From NCBI GenBank assembly GCA_021809365.1, contig JAKBAC010000023.1, forward strand, positions 1 through 32,092: a stretch of DNA of 32,092 nucleotides, read 5' to 3'. The DNA is from Planctomycetota bacterium (GTDB lineage: Bacteria; Planctomycetota; Phycisphaerae; WQYP01). Below, one piece after another: positions 1 through 7,509 of the stretch (position 1 is its first letter; every line of letters starts with the position of its first letter). The translations under genes were made by a program, and so were the position numbers. The notes below the pieces were generated by a model that saw only the letters and a list, made by a program, of their open reading frames with translations, did not search any database and was not told the origin of the DNA.

Positions 1-61
1 TACCGTCCCGATTGCTACCGGCTGGAACGATTACTTTGCCGGGCGGGTATTTCCCCGCTGA
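1..61 (+). CDS. C-terminal end of an unidentified protein (partial)
   Basis: Read from base 2, the frame encodes about 19 residues ending in GRVFPR and a TGA at 59-61. The composition (TGWNDYFAG) looks like a genuine protein end rather than noise, but the rest of the gene lies before the window. The family cannot be named. No gene can be supported from here to 300. Confidence 0.3.
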   Translation, partial: TVPIATGWNDYFAGRVFPR

Positions 62-129
62 AAACTAACGCCTTGTCACGGCGCACCGTTGCTCGTTGCT
101 TGTTACAACAAGGCCCCGCGCCCCCATTC

Positions 130-178
130 TAACTCCTATCTCCTAACTCCTGAATACTTGGCCAACTCCTAACTCCTC
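130..178. repeat. short AACTCCT-type intergenic repeats
   Basis: The heptamer AACTCCT occurs four times, with a variant ATCTCCT, in about 50 bases downstream of the minus-strand rnfD gene. It resembles low-complexity spacer repeats seen in large planctomycete genomes. A small palindrome (CTTGTT, 2-base loop, AACAAG) lies at 99-112. No function is evident. Confidence 0.5.
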
Positions 179-300
179 AATGCTGGCAACACCACCGCGT
201 TGCAGAATCGGTCACAGGCCCGTCACGCTCGTAGTTGCCGCCGGGCATACCGCACTTGACCTCGCCCCTCCCTGGCCATAGTGATGCATGGCAGGACGGA

Positions 301-1488
301 TTACCGGAGCAACCAGGAGCGGCGGTGCAGAAACATGTCCAACACCGGGCCAACCGGCTGTAAAAATAAAATGGCAACCGTGGCCGGTGGAATTGGAATC
401 GCCAGCCGATGCAGCAGCGCGGCGGCAATTCCCGCGAGCACCAGAAATACTCTGCGCGCCATCGGTTCAATGGGTAGTGTACCCGGCAACGCCAGAAGAA
501 ACACCGACGCGAAAAGAAAATCGGCGCTGCCCATTTCATAGAATAAAAGCGTCATGGCCCGCTCCGGCGGCAAATACCATAATCCGCCCAAACTCTGCCA
601 GAATTCATGATGCAACACATGCCCGGACAGCGGTCCAAATACCAGCCCCGCTAATACCGACACCAGAAATAATCCCCAGGCACCGGGCGGAAGAATATTC
701 CGGTACGATAGAAAAAGCCCCGCCAGTATGATTGCGAAAATGCCAACCGTTCCAATAAGCCCCGGAACCCCGCCCATTAATAATGCCGGCGGCGAGGGCA
801 AATTTATCGCGAACATTGTGCGCAATGCCCGCCCGGCGCGCCGGCCCGATGGATTTGGCGCAATTTTTCTTTCCGTCTGTTGAATCACCTGTTCGGGTCG
901 CGGTAATGAAACCGCATCCACCCCGGCAACAGGCGAGCGCTTCGGCCACGTGTATCGATGGGTCGCGATGGAATGATGAATATCACCGATCGCAAGCCGA
1001 TCCAGTACCAGCACGGGCCATCGGCCCGGCAATGGCAGCATGGCCGATAGCGCCAATGGAGCCAGCAGCGCGATTTGAAATCGCTGCCGCCCGGGTAAGC
1101 CGGCGATCCAGATTAACAGCGTGACACACACGCCCGCGGCCAAAGCCCACAAGTATGGAACCAGCGGGGCCGTCAAACTGGCCGCGATCATCGCGTACGT
1201 CAGCGTATGATTCCAGGTCAGCAGGCGACCGCGTGTCGTATAGCGCGCCAGAAAAAAGTGCGTGGCGGCGGCGGCCACCAGCGTCGCCAGGATGATCAGC
1301 GCGGCCCGGAATCCAAATACCACGATTCCCCATAACAGCGGCAGCAACAGGGACAGACCGATGGTCTGGTAAAATTCCCGCCGCGCCACCGGCCACACAA
1401 GAAATGGACTTTCATGGCTTGCCACGGAAGTCATCTGGTTTCCCGCGTCTCCAACTCCCCTAAGCGCATGGCTGGAATTCGACGTCAT
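301..1488 (-). CDS. rnfD: RnfD/NqrB-like membrane subunit
   Basis: This 395-residue integral membrane protein resembles RnfD, the membrane subunit of the Rnf complex that couples ferredoxin:NAD oxidoreduction to ion transport. Hydrophobic helices fill both halves. The C-terminal part follows the RnfD order: a GGVPGLIGTVG loop, a pair of helices, a conserved PI-P segment, and an ending near GPVLDMF. The start is set by an ATGA overlap with the upstream rnfC stop and a strong ribosome site (GGAGGG) just before ATG 1488; a longer reading frame would run far into rnfC. Oddities: I cannot find the S/DGAT threonine motif on which RnfD and NqrB carry covalent FMN, and the hydrophilic stretch in the middle (about residues 175-225) is long. 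No rnfA, B, E or G follows within 300 bases. The RnfD assignment rests on topology plus the neighbouring rnfC. Confidence 0.72.
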   Translation of the reverse strand: MTSNSSHALRGVGDAGNQMTSVASHESPFLVWPVARREFYQTIGLSLLLPLLWGIVVFGFRAALIILATLVAAAATHFFLARYTTRGRLLTWNHTLTYAMIAASLTAPLVPYLWALAAGVCVTLLIWIAGLPGRQRFQIALLAPLALSAMLPLPGRWPVLVLDRLAIGDIHHSIATHRYTWPKRSPVAGVDAVSLPRPEQVIQQTERKIAPNPSGRRAGRALRTMFAINLPSPPALLMGGVPGLIGTVGIFAIILAGLFLSYRNILPPGAWGLFLVSVLAGLVFGPLSGHVLHHEFWQSLGGLWYLPPERAMTLLFYEMGSADFLFASVFLLALPGTLPIEPMARRVFLVLAGIAAALLHRLAIPIPPATVAILFLQPVGPVLDMFLHRRSWLLR

Positions 1489-2579
1489 GATCGCCCTCCG
1501 GAAACCAAAGCTGAATCCTGGTTCGTATGTTTCATTCCGCGGATGGTGACCGCCAGAGGCAGGCGGGATGGGCACACATAGCTGCACAGTCCACATTCGA
1601 TACATGCGTCGGCTTCATGCGCCGCCACCGCCGACAGGCAGTCCATGATACGCACTTGCGCCATCAATCCGGCGGGATTCAATCCCGATGGACAGGCGTT
1701 GACACACCAGCCGCAACGGATGCAGTCCACCGCCATTTCCAACGCGGGTGGCGGACGAAGGGATATCATCTGCATCCATGGCTCAAGCACAGTGGCTGCG
1801 GGGTCCACAAGTTTTCCAGCCATCATTCCATTGATGATGCACTGCCGCGAGTCACAATGGATACCGGCGTCGGTAAGTATTTTTGCCAGGGGCTGTCCCA
1901 GTGGAGCCGCGATAACACAAGGCCGCATATTGTGCGTGAATACTTCAATGGGATGCCAGTCCGGACATCGGCCCGTGTCCAGCCAATATCCCAGCGTCCA
2001 GCAGGTAATGGGATCCAGCAGAATAACGCCATGCCGGGCAGGCGATTCCCCCGGCTGTAATTTCAACCCCAGCAACGCCCGTAAGAGAATGGTCGGATGC
2101 CCCTGCGGATAACGATTGACCAGCGGACGAATCCGCCATTTATTTTTTTTGGCGCTGGCGCGCCATTGATAACGGAGGTTGTATTCGTTGCGGGCAATGG
2201 CCACCCGTGCCTGCGCAGCGGGAAAGCATTGACATACCCGTTGCAGTGCGGCCACCATCCGCGGCAACTCGAATTCACTTAGAAGCGAGGACATAATTGA
2301 TTCCGGCTGGGGTGGAATCAAGTTAAGAATGATGTATCGGGCTTCTTCCCCGGCAATACGGAGTTGCTCCGATAAGGACGGAGTCCAGATATCATTGCGG
2401 CTGAAATTCAATCGGTGCGCCAGTTCGCAAAGTTGCGTTGCCGATTGCGGCGCATCGGCGGGCGGCGTGGCCGCGATGGGATCGACGGCGGGCCAAAGCG
2501 GCGCGTCCCATGCCGGCGGTCCGAAATACAGGCCGCCGGGCACACGGTGGGATCGCAATGACATCTTTCCATTAAGCAT
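1485..2579 (-). CDS. rnfC: RnfC-like iron-sulfur protein
   Basis: This 364-residue protein resembles RnfC, the peripheral subunit that passes electrons between NADH/flavin and 4Fe-4S clusters at the membrane. Two ferredoxin-type motifs are visible near the C-terminus: C286-x2-C289-x2-C292-x3-C296-P and C326-x2-C329-x2-C332-x3-C336-P, enough for two [4Fe-4S] clusters. The N-terminal half (HRVPGG, then a PRMVAALQ segment and a YPQGHPTILLRALLG segment) follows the RnfC fold. It is shorter than many RnfC proteins (about 440 or more residues). It overlaps rnfD by 4 bases, so translation is probably coupled. The start at 2579 has only a weak ribosome site (GGGA). It begins about 25 bases after the hemoglobin terminator, so its own promoter is hard to place. 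An ORF confined to iron-sulfur transfer in another flavin system is the alternative. Confidence 0.82.
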   Translation of the reverse strand: MLNGKMSLRSHRVPGGLYFGPPAWDAPLWPAVDPIAATPPADAPQSATQLCELAHRLNFSRNDIWTPSLSEQLRIAGEEARYIILNLIPPQPESIMSSLLSEFELPRMVAALQRVCQCFPAAQARVAIARNEYNLRYQWRASAKKNKWRIRPLVNRYPQGHPTILLRALLGLKLQPGESPARHGVILLDPITCWTLGYWLDTGRCPDWHPIEVFTHNMRPCVIAAPLGQPLAKILTDAGIHCDSRQCIINGMMAGKLVDPAATVLEPWMQMISLRPPPALEMAVDCIRCGWCVNACPSGLNPAGLMAQVRIMDCLSAVAAHEADACIECGLCSYVCPSRLPLAVTIRGMKHTNQDSALVSGGRS

Positions 2580-2603
2580 GACGGTTCCCGGTTGGCACGC
2601 CTA

Positions 2604-2655
2604 ATAAAAAAGGGCCGGTACCCGTGCTCTGCGACAGAGCGCCATCCCGGCCCTT
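2604..2655 (-). terminator. Rho-independent terminator after the hemoglobin gene
   Basis: Read on the minus strand, an AAGGGCCGG arm pairs with CCGGCCCTT across about 30 bases that hold a second hairpin (GCTCTG/CAGAGC), followed by a T-run. It lies 30 bases beyond the hemoglobin stop and just before the rnfC start, so it separates the two units or attenuates read-through. Confidence 0.75.
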
Positions 2656-2684
2656 GTGGTTTGAATGTCCAAGTATTCCAAGAA

Positions 2685-3143
2685 TCAGTGGCCGACGATT
2701 TCGGACTTCATGGGCATTAACAGGCCCAGCAACTCGGATTGGGCGAGTTCGGGCACCTTTTCCTGTTTCAGAGTTGCCCCGAGGTCCTGCATGAACGCAC
2801 TCCACTGGGCGTCGGTGATATTCATTCCCTTATGGGCCTGATACATGTCCGGGCCGGTGTAAATCTCCGGGCCACCGGCCTTTTCGCCGATGAAGGCCAC
2901 AAGCTGCGTCTGCAATTCGGTCAGGTTGGCGTGGGCAAAGGCCGCGTTGATGCGCTTGTCTTTGCTGACATTAATGACAAAAGCGTGTACCACGGTGGTA
3001 ATCCCGGCCTGGCCGCCCAATTGCTGATACAGAGAAGGGCCGTTCATCTGGGCCTGCTTATAAGCGCAACCGCCCATGCCCATGGCCAGAATCAATGCGG
3101 CAATCATTCCAAGTTCAGCCGACAACATTGTTTTTTTTTGCAC
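2685..3143 (-). CDS. Truncated hemoglobin with lipoprotein signal (group 1)
   Basis: This 152-residue protein has a group 1 truncated hemoglobin domain at about residues 38-140. The SLYQQLGG opening, the GGP-x-YTGPDM segment and the proximal haem ligand H104 in YQAHKG are all visible, followed by MNITDAQW. Position B10, usually Tyr in oxygen- and NO-reactive family members, aligns to V56, so ligand chemistry may differ. Residues 7-26 form a signal peptide ending in a lipobox (GMGGC, Cys26), predicting export and lipid anchoring, which is uncommon for a hemoglobin. The GTG start at 3143 is supported by GGAG seven bases upstream; ATG 3128 would leave too short a signal. It is divergent from guaB and followed by its own terminator. 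A role in NO or oxygen handling is inferred from the family. Confidence 0.85.
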   Translation of the reverse strand: MQKKTMLSAELGMIAALILAMGMGGCAYKQAQMNGPSLYQQLGGQAGITTVVHAFVINVSKDKRINAAFAHANLTELQTQLVAFIGEKAGGPEIYTGPDMYQAHKGMNITDAQWSAFMQDLGATLKQEKVPELAQSELLGLLMPMKSEIVGH

Positions 3144-3299
3144 GGAAAGGCTCCTTCAAACGATTAACCCGGGCCGCCCCGGCATTTACCGGAGGATAGC
3201 GAGTCCCAAGCTGACGCTTTAGATAGCACGGAATGTCCAAACTGGCAAGTGAAAAAGCGGCAAAATAAAAAATTCTCCGGATTTCAGGCGCATGGACAG

Positions 3300-3328
3300 T
3301 TGACTTTGCCGCCGCGGGCGGGCATTAT
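3300..3328 (+). promoter_or_regulatory. Putative guaB promoter placing transcription start at the ATG
   Basis: TTGACT (3300-3305) and CATTAT (3323-3328) are 17 bases apart, a sigma-70 layout. The expected start of transcription falls at about 3335, which is the first base of the guaB ATG. No ribosome binding site precedes that ATG, so the message may be leaderless. Confidence 0.45.
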
Positions 3329-3334
3329 TGCTAC

Positions 3335-4822
3335 ATGGAATATCGAGATAAAATTATTGGGGAAGGCTTCACCTTTGACGACGTGCTCATGGTGCCGGGG
3401 CGCAGTGATTTTGTGCCGTCGGAGGCTGATACACACACGCGCCTGACGCGCCGCATTGAATTGAATCTACCGCTGATATCCGCACCGATGGATACCGTCA
3501 CCGAGGCCGCGCTGGCCATTGCGCTGGCCCAGGAGGGCGGAATCGGGTGCATCCATAAAAACATGTCCATTGAGCATCAGTGCCGCGAGGTTGAAAAGGT
3601 CAAACGTTCAGCCAACGGAATCATCACCGATCCCGTGACATTGCCGCCGGATGCCACGGTCGGCCATGCCCGGAAAATTATGAAGGAACAGAACATCAGC
3701 GGCATTCCGATTGTGGATTCCGCCGATGGCGCGCTGGTGGGCATTCTGACCCGGCGGGATCTGAAATTTATTGCCGGTGATGACAATCATGTGGTGCGGG
3801 AACTGATGACCCGTACCAATCTGGTGACCGCTCCGCCGGGGACATCACTGGAAAAGGCCGAGGTACTGCTGAATACCGCCCGGGTGGAAAAATTACTTCT
3901 GGTGGATGATCGCCACCGCCTGTGCGGCATGATCACGATGCGTGATATTGATAAAACCCATCAGTTTCCCAGAGCCTGCAAGGATGCGCGCGGGCGCCTG
4001 CGCGTCGGGGCGGCGGTGGGCGTGAAACATATTGACCGTGTGACCGCACTGATTCAATCCGGTGTGGATGTGGTGGTGGTGGACACCGCGCATGGCCACT
4101 CCACGAACGTGATAGAAACCGTCCGCGAGATCAAGCGGAAATTTGACATTGATGTGATTGCCGGGAATATCGCCACCGGTGAAGCTGCCGGAGATCTTAT
4201 CGAGGCGGGTGCTGATGCGGTGAAGGTCGGAATTGGTCCGGGCAGTATTTGCACCACGCGCATTGTCAGCGGTGTGGGTGTGCCCCAGATTACAGCGATT
4301 ATGAATGTCGTAGCGGTGGCCGGGCCATTGGGCGTTCCCGTCATTGCTGATGGTGGAATCCGCCACAGTGGTGACATCACCAAGGCGTTGGCCACGGGTG
4401 CCAACGCGGTGATGATGGGATCACTGTTCGCCGGATTGGATGAAAGCCCCGGGGAACTGGTCATTCACCGTGGCCGACGATTCAAGAGTTATCGCGGCAT
4501 GGGTTCCATGGGGGCGATGGTGCAAGGCTCGGCCGATCGCTACGGCCAGGGAGCCGTGCGGCAATCCAGCAAATTGGTGCCCGAAGGCGTGGAGGGCCTT
4601 GTGCATTACCGCGGCCCTCTGGGCGATTTTGTGTATCAGATGATCGGCGGCCTGCGCGCGGGGATGGGATATTGCGGCGCGAAAACCATTGACGAATTAC
4701 AACAGAAGGCCCGCTTTGTCCGGGTCACCCATGCCAGCATGGTCGAAAGCCACCCGCATGATATCACCATCACCCGTGAAAGCCCCAACTATTACACCGC
4801 TGATCGCGGCGCGGATGAATAA
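3335..4822 (+). CDS. guaB: Inosine-5'-monophosphate dehydrogenase
   Basis: GuaB oxidises IMP to XMP with NAD, the committed step of guanine nucleotide synthesis in the cytosol. At 495 residues it has the usual bacterial length. The barrel opening ([11 protein letters not shown], then [12 protein letters not shown]) is followed by a CBS pair at about residues 95-210 ([25 protein letters not shown]). The second half of the barrel carries the catalytic loop GPGSICTTR with Cys306, then [12 protein letters not shown] and GSLFAG. The flap [10 protein letters not shown] and the end [12 protein letters not shown] are intact. It stands alone, divergent from the hemoglobin gene. The start at 3335 fits the family N-terminus although no ribosome site is visible (see the promoter entry). 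Confidence 0.97.
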   Translation: MEYRDKIIGEGFTFDDVLMVPGRSDFVPSEADTHTRLTRRIELNLPLISAPMDTVTEAALAIALAQEGGIGCIHKNMSIEHQCREVEKVKRSANGIITDPVTLPPDATVGHARKIMKEQNISGIPIVDSADGALVGILTRRDLKFIAGDDNHVVRELMTRTNLVTAPPGTSLEKAEVLLNTARVEKLLLVDDRHRLCGMITMRDIDKTHQFPRACKDARGRLRVGAAVGVKHIDRVTALIQSGVDVVVVDTAHGHSTNVIETVREIKRKFDIDVIAGNIATGEAAGDLIEAGADAVKVGIGPGSICTTRIVSGVGVPQITAIMNVVAVAGPLGVPVIADGGIRHSGDITKALATGANAVMMGSLFAGLDESPGELVIHRGRRFKSYRGMGSMGAMVQGSADRYGQGAVRQSSKLVPEGVEGLVHYRGPLGDFVYQMIGGLRAGMGYCGAKTIDELQQKARFVRVTHASMVESHPHDITITRESPNYYTADRGADE

Positions 4823-4884
4823 CTTCGTGTTCCCTCCCCGGCCTGTGCGCCAGGGCGGAAATTGAAACTCCCGCGGGCCTTATG

Positions 4885-5074
4885 CGGGTGTGTGACACTT
4901 TACACGGATTGCGAATACCGCAGTTGTCTCTCCCCCGAGCACCGCGATGATAATCCGGTGCCGTTCCGCTCCCTGCGAACCCCAACGGCACCGCATTACC
5001 ATGACGGTGCTCCGGGGGACTCGTGATTGCGGCGCAATAAAACCATACCCGCATCAAGTGTCACGCACCCTGAC
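4885..5074. repeat. Large inverted repeat (MITE-like, about 190 bp)
   Basis: Two diverged arms of about 80-90 bases face each other across an 18-base loop. The outer ends read GGGTGTGTGACACTT on the left and, complemented, GGGTGCGTGACACTT on the right. The inner ends form a perfect 9-bp stem, GGTGCCGTT (4957-4965) with AACGGCACC (4984-4992). A third related arm lies at 9913-9997. The element fills most of the gap between guaB and ctaB and looks like a small nonautonomous palindromic element; a structured RNA is the alternative. The remainder of the 540-base gap holds the hairpin and promoter listed next. Confidence 0.6.
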
Positions 5075-5138
5075 TACTTTCTCAACACCGGCGACTGCCG
5101 CGGAAAACGCGCGGTGCAAGCACGCGCGGCTAAAAGGG

Positions 5139-5160
5139 GAAATTTGAGACTTCAAATTTC
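5139..5160. repeat. Perfect AT-rich hairpin
   Basis: GAAATTTGA pairs perfectly with TCAAATTTC across a 4-base loop. There is no T-run on either side, so it is not a clear terminator. It resembles the low-complexity 'aaatttgaa' spacer repeats of other large-genome PVC bacteria. Confidence 0.5.
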
Positions 5161-5249
5161 AGATTGCGCAAGGGGATGGGGCGTCCCGGCACCACGGTTC
5201 GGATTTATTGCCACGCCCGGCGCTGGGTGGTGTGCTGGTCGCGGGGCAG

Positions 5250-5278
5250 TTGTATCAGGCGTGTCGAACGCCTAATAT
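5250..5278 (+). promoter_or_regulatory. Putative ctaB promoter with dyad operator
   Basis: TTGTAT (5250-5255) and TAATAT (5273-5278) have 17-base spacing. The spacer is almost filled by a perfect dyad, AGGCGT-GTCGA-ACGCCT (5257-5273), positioned where a bound repressor or spacer-bending activator would act. The leader to the ATG would be about 75-80 bases. Confidence 0.45.
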
Positions 5279-5362
5279 AAAGTAACTGTTAGTCTCCGTG
5301 CGCGAAGTACCGGCTTTCTTACGCGCGGCGGAGTTTTGTATGAAAAGGCTGCCTGATAATTT

Positions 5363-6355
5363 ATGAGCACACTGATCGAAATTTCCACGCCCGCCAGTCC
5401 CGCCCATGGAGCCACCGCGGCGACGGTGCGTACGTCGCTGCTTGGCGACATGATGGAACTGGCCAAAATCAGGCTTACCGGCATGGTCGTCATCACCACC
5501 ATGGTCGGGTTCTGGCTTGGTGGTGCCGCAGGGAGCGGCTGGTGGAGATTGGTTTGGGTTGCTCTGGGCACCTGGCTGCTGGCGGCCAGCGCCGCGGCGC
5601 TCAACCAGCTCTTTGAAGTCACACGCGATGCCCGGATGAAACGCACGCAAGGTCGCCCCTTACCGGCCCACCGGTTGTCGTCATCCACCGCCACCGCATT
5701 CGCCATTGTCACAGCCGCCGCCGGTATGGTCATGCTGGCGTTGGGCACCAACTCGCTCACGGTACTTCTCGGAATGGCCAATGTGGTTATTTACGCCTTC
5801 ATTTACACTCCCATGAAACGGTTTTCCACGCTTAACACACTCGTTGGCGCGATCTGCGGCGGAATTCCGCCGGTGATGGGTTATACCGCCGCCACGGGAC
5901 ATATCGCCGCTTCGGCAATCGCCCTGGGCGTATTACTGTTCGTCTGGCAGATTCCGCATTTTCTGGCGTTGGCGTGGCTCTATCGGGATGAATACGAAAA
6001 GGCCGGCTTCCGGATGCTGCCCGTCGTGGATCGCACCGGACGATTCACTTGCCGAATGATTTTATTGTACAGCATCCTGCTGATTCCGGCGGCCCTGGCG
6101 CAGAGCATTTTAGGCGGCTCCGGAGCGTGGTACGCCACCAGCGCGGTGGTGCTGGGAATGGCAATGGTTTGGCTGGCCGTGGCGTTGATCCGAGACCCCA
6201 GCCGAGCCGGCGCTCGCAAAGTATTTCTGGCCAGCGTGATGTATCTGCCGTTGTTGCTGATGATCATGGTGGCCGATACGCGGCCCGGTGCCGCTGATAC
6301 GCGCCGGGGAGTTACCGTTCAACTGCTGCCGGCCCCGGCGATCCATGCACAATGA
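5363..6355 (+). CDS. ctaB: Protohaem IX farnesyltransferase (haem O synthase)
   Basis: This UbiA-family membrane prenyltransferase adds farnesyl to protohaem to give haem O, needed for haem-copper terminal oxidases. At 330 residues it is slightly longer than typical because of a hydrophilic N-terminal tail of about 25 residues. The first Asp-rich site reads N81-QLFEVTRD-ARMKRTQGRPL, and the second conserved block is YTPMKR at Y148 followed by N-TLVGAICGGIPPVMGY and WQIPHF. About eight to nine membrane segments follow the family pattern. No oxidase subunits or haem A synthase lie in the window, so this copy is outside a cta operon. It overlaps the downstream DUF3179 gene by 4 bases (ATGA). Confidence 0.95.
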   Translation: MSTLIEISTPASPAHGATAATVRTSLLGDMMELAKIRLTGMVVITTMVGFWLGGAAGSGWWRLVWVALGTWLLAASAAALNQLFEVTRDARMKRTQGRPLPAHRLSSSTATAFAIVTAAAGMVMLALGTNSLTVLLGMANVVIYAFIYTPMKRFSTLNTLVGAICGGIPPVMGYTAATGHIAASAIALGVLLFVWQIPHFLALAWLYRDEYEKAGFRMLPVVDRTGRFTCRMILLYSILLIPAALAQSILGGSGAWYATSAVVLGMAMVWLAVALIRDPSRAGARKVFLASVMYLPLLLMIMVADTRPGAADTRRGVTVQLLPAPAIHAQ

Positions 6356-7509
6356 GAATTGAAGAGAAACCTTCCGTAGAAACCCCTGAGCAATCCGGCG
6401 AAGCCATGAAAAACAAATTCACTCATTTTTTTTCATCCGGATTATGGATTATCGTTCTGATGGTGCTGATTACCGCGGCGCTGGCGCTCAAGGAAATCAT
6501 CATCCCTCTGGCCAATGGCCAGTTCACCAGAACCATCGGCAATGGCACCAATGTCCGCACTTATGATTTCAATCTGCATCCGCTGCTGGGGAATCGCAAA
6601 CTGCTGGTCGCCTCCGGCAACAGCAAAGACGGCCTCAACGCGCTGGATCATCCCAGACTGCTTGTCCCGCCGCAAGTCAGCGCTATTAACGACGCCCGCC
6701 GCGATGCCGGCGGATTTATTCAGGGGCCGGACCGGGTGATCGGCGTGGTGATTCATGGCCAGGCGCGGGCTTATCCGCTGCCCATGATGAACTGGCATGC
6801 CGTATGCAATGATCGCCTCGGCGGCCAGGCCATTGCCGTGATATGGGATGGCTTTTGCGACACGGCGGTGGTGGTGCGCCGGCGCGTTGGCGGGGAAATT
6901 ATCCGCTTCGGCTACAGCGGTCTGGTCTATAACGGCAATGCTCTTCTTTATGACGTTGAGCCGAAGCTTTCCGACGAAAGTTTATGGAGCCCGATTGCCG
7001 GTCATGCCATCGCGGGTCCGGCGGCGGCACGCAAGGAAGCCTTAACCTTTTTGCCGTGTCAGGTCGTAACCTGGCGAAACTGGAAAAGTATGTATCCACA
7101 TACCACCATGATCGCCGGTGTCACCAGCCTCTATGCGGCCTATCGCAAGGATGTCTACGGCCCGTATGATCACAACCTTGCGGGGCCGCGGTATCCGATA
7201 GCACCACTTTGGAATCAACCGGCACCGGCGCTCAAGTCCCGGCTGATTCTTCTGCGCATCAAACATCATTGGCACCCCATCGCATTTTCATGGATTTTCG
7301 CCCGCCGAAATCGCGCGGGCGTAACACACCTGCAAATTGCCGGTGTGCCGGTGGTGCTCCAATGCTTTGCCGAGCCGCAATGGCGGACGGTGGCTGTGAT
7401 TTCACCGCAGCGCATCGCCACCGCGTACGGATTTGTATTTGCCTGGTATGCCCAGCATCCCGGCGATTTTACTTCCGGGCAATTTAACCCAGATCGGATG
7501 GGGCCATGA
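6352..7509 (+). CDS. DUF3179 family membrane-anchored protein
   Basis: This 385-residue protein has one N-terminal membrane segment (about residues 28-48, GLWIIVLMVLITAALALKEI) and a long outside domain. That domain carries the DUF3179 signature: DRVIGVVIHGQARAYPLP, then MNWHAVCND, then a hydrophobic strand and WDGFCDTAVV. Function of the family is not established; the pattern of Cys and His residues suggests metal or redox binding, which is inference only. The start overlaps the ctaB stop by 4 bases, so the two are co-translated, hinting at a link with respiration or haem. ATG at codon 19 is a possible alternative start. Its 3' end overlaps the convergent ammonium transporter by 26 bases. 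Confidence 0.85.
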   Translation: MRIEEKPSVETPEQSGEAMKNKFTHFFSSGLWIIVLMVLITAALALKEIIIPLANGQFTRTIGNGTNVRTYDFNLHPLLGNRKLLVASGNSKDGLNALDHPRLLVPPQVSAINDARRDAGGFIQGPDRVIGVVIHGQARAYPLPMMNWHAVCNDRLGGQAIAVIWDGFCDTAVVVRRRVGGEIIRFGYSGLVYNGNALLYDVEPKLSDESLWSPIAGHAIAGPAAARKEALTFLPCQVVTWRNWKSMYPHTTMIAGVTSLYAAYRKDVYGPYDHNLAGPRYPIAPLWNQPAPALKSRLILLRIKHHWHPIAFSWIFARRNRAGVTHLQIAGVPVVLQCFAEPQWRTVAVISPQRIATAYGFVFAWYAQHPGDFTSGQFNPDRMGP

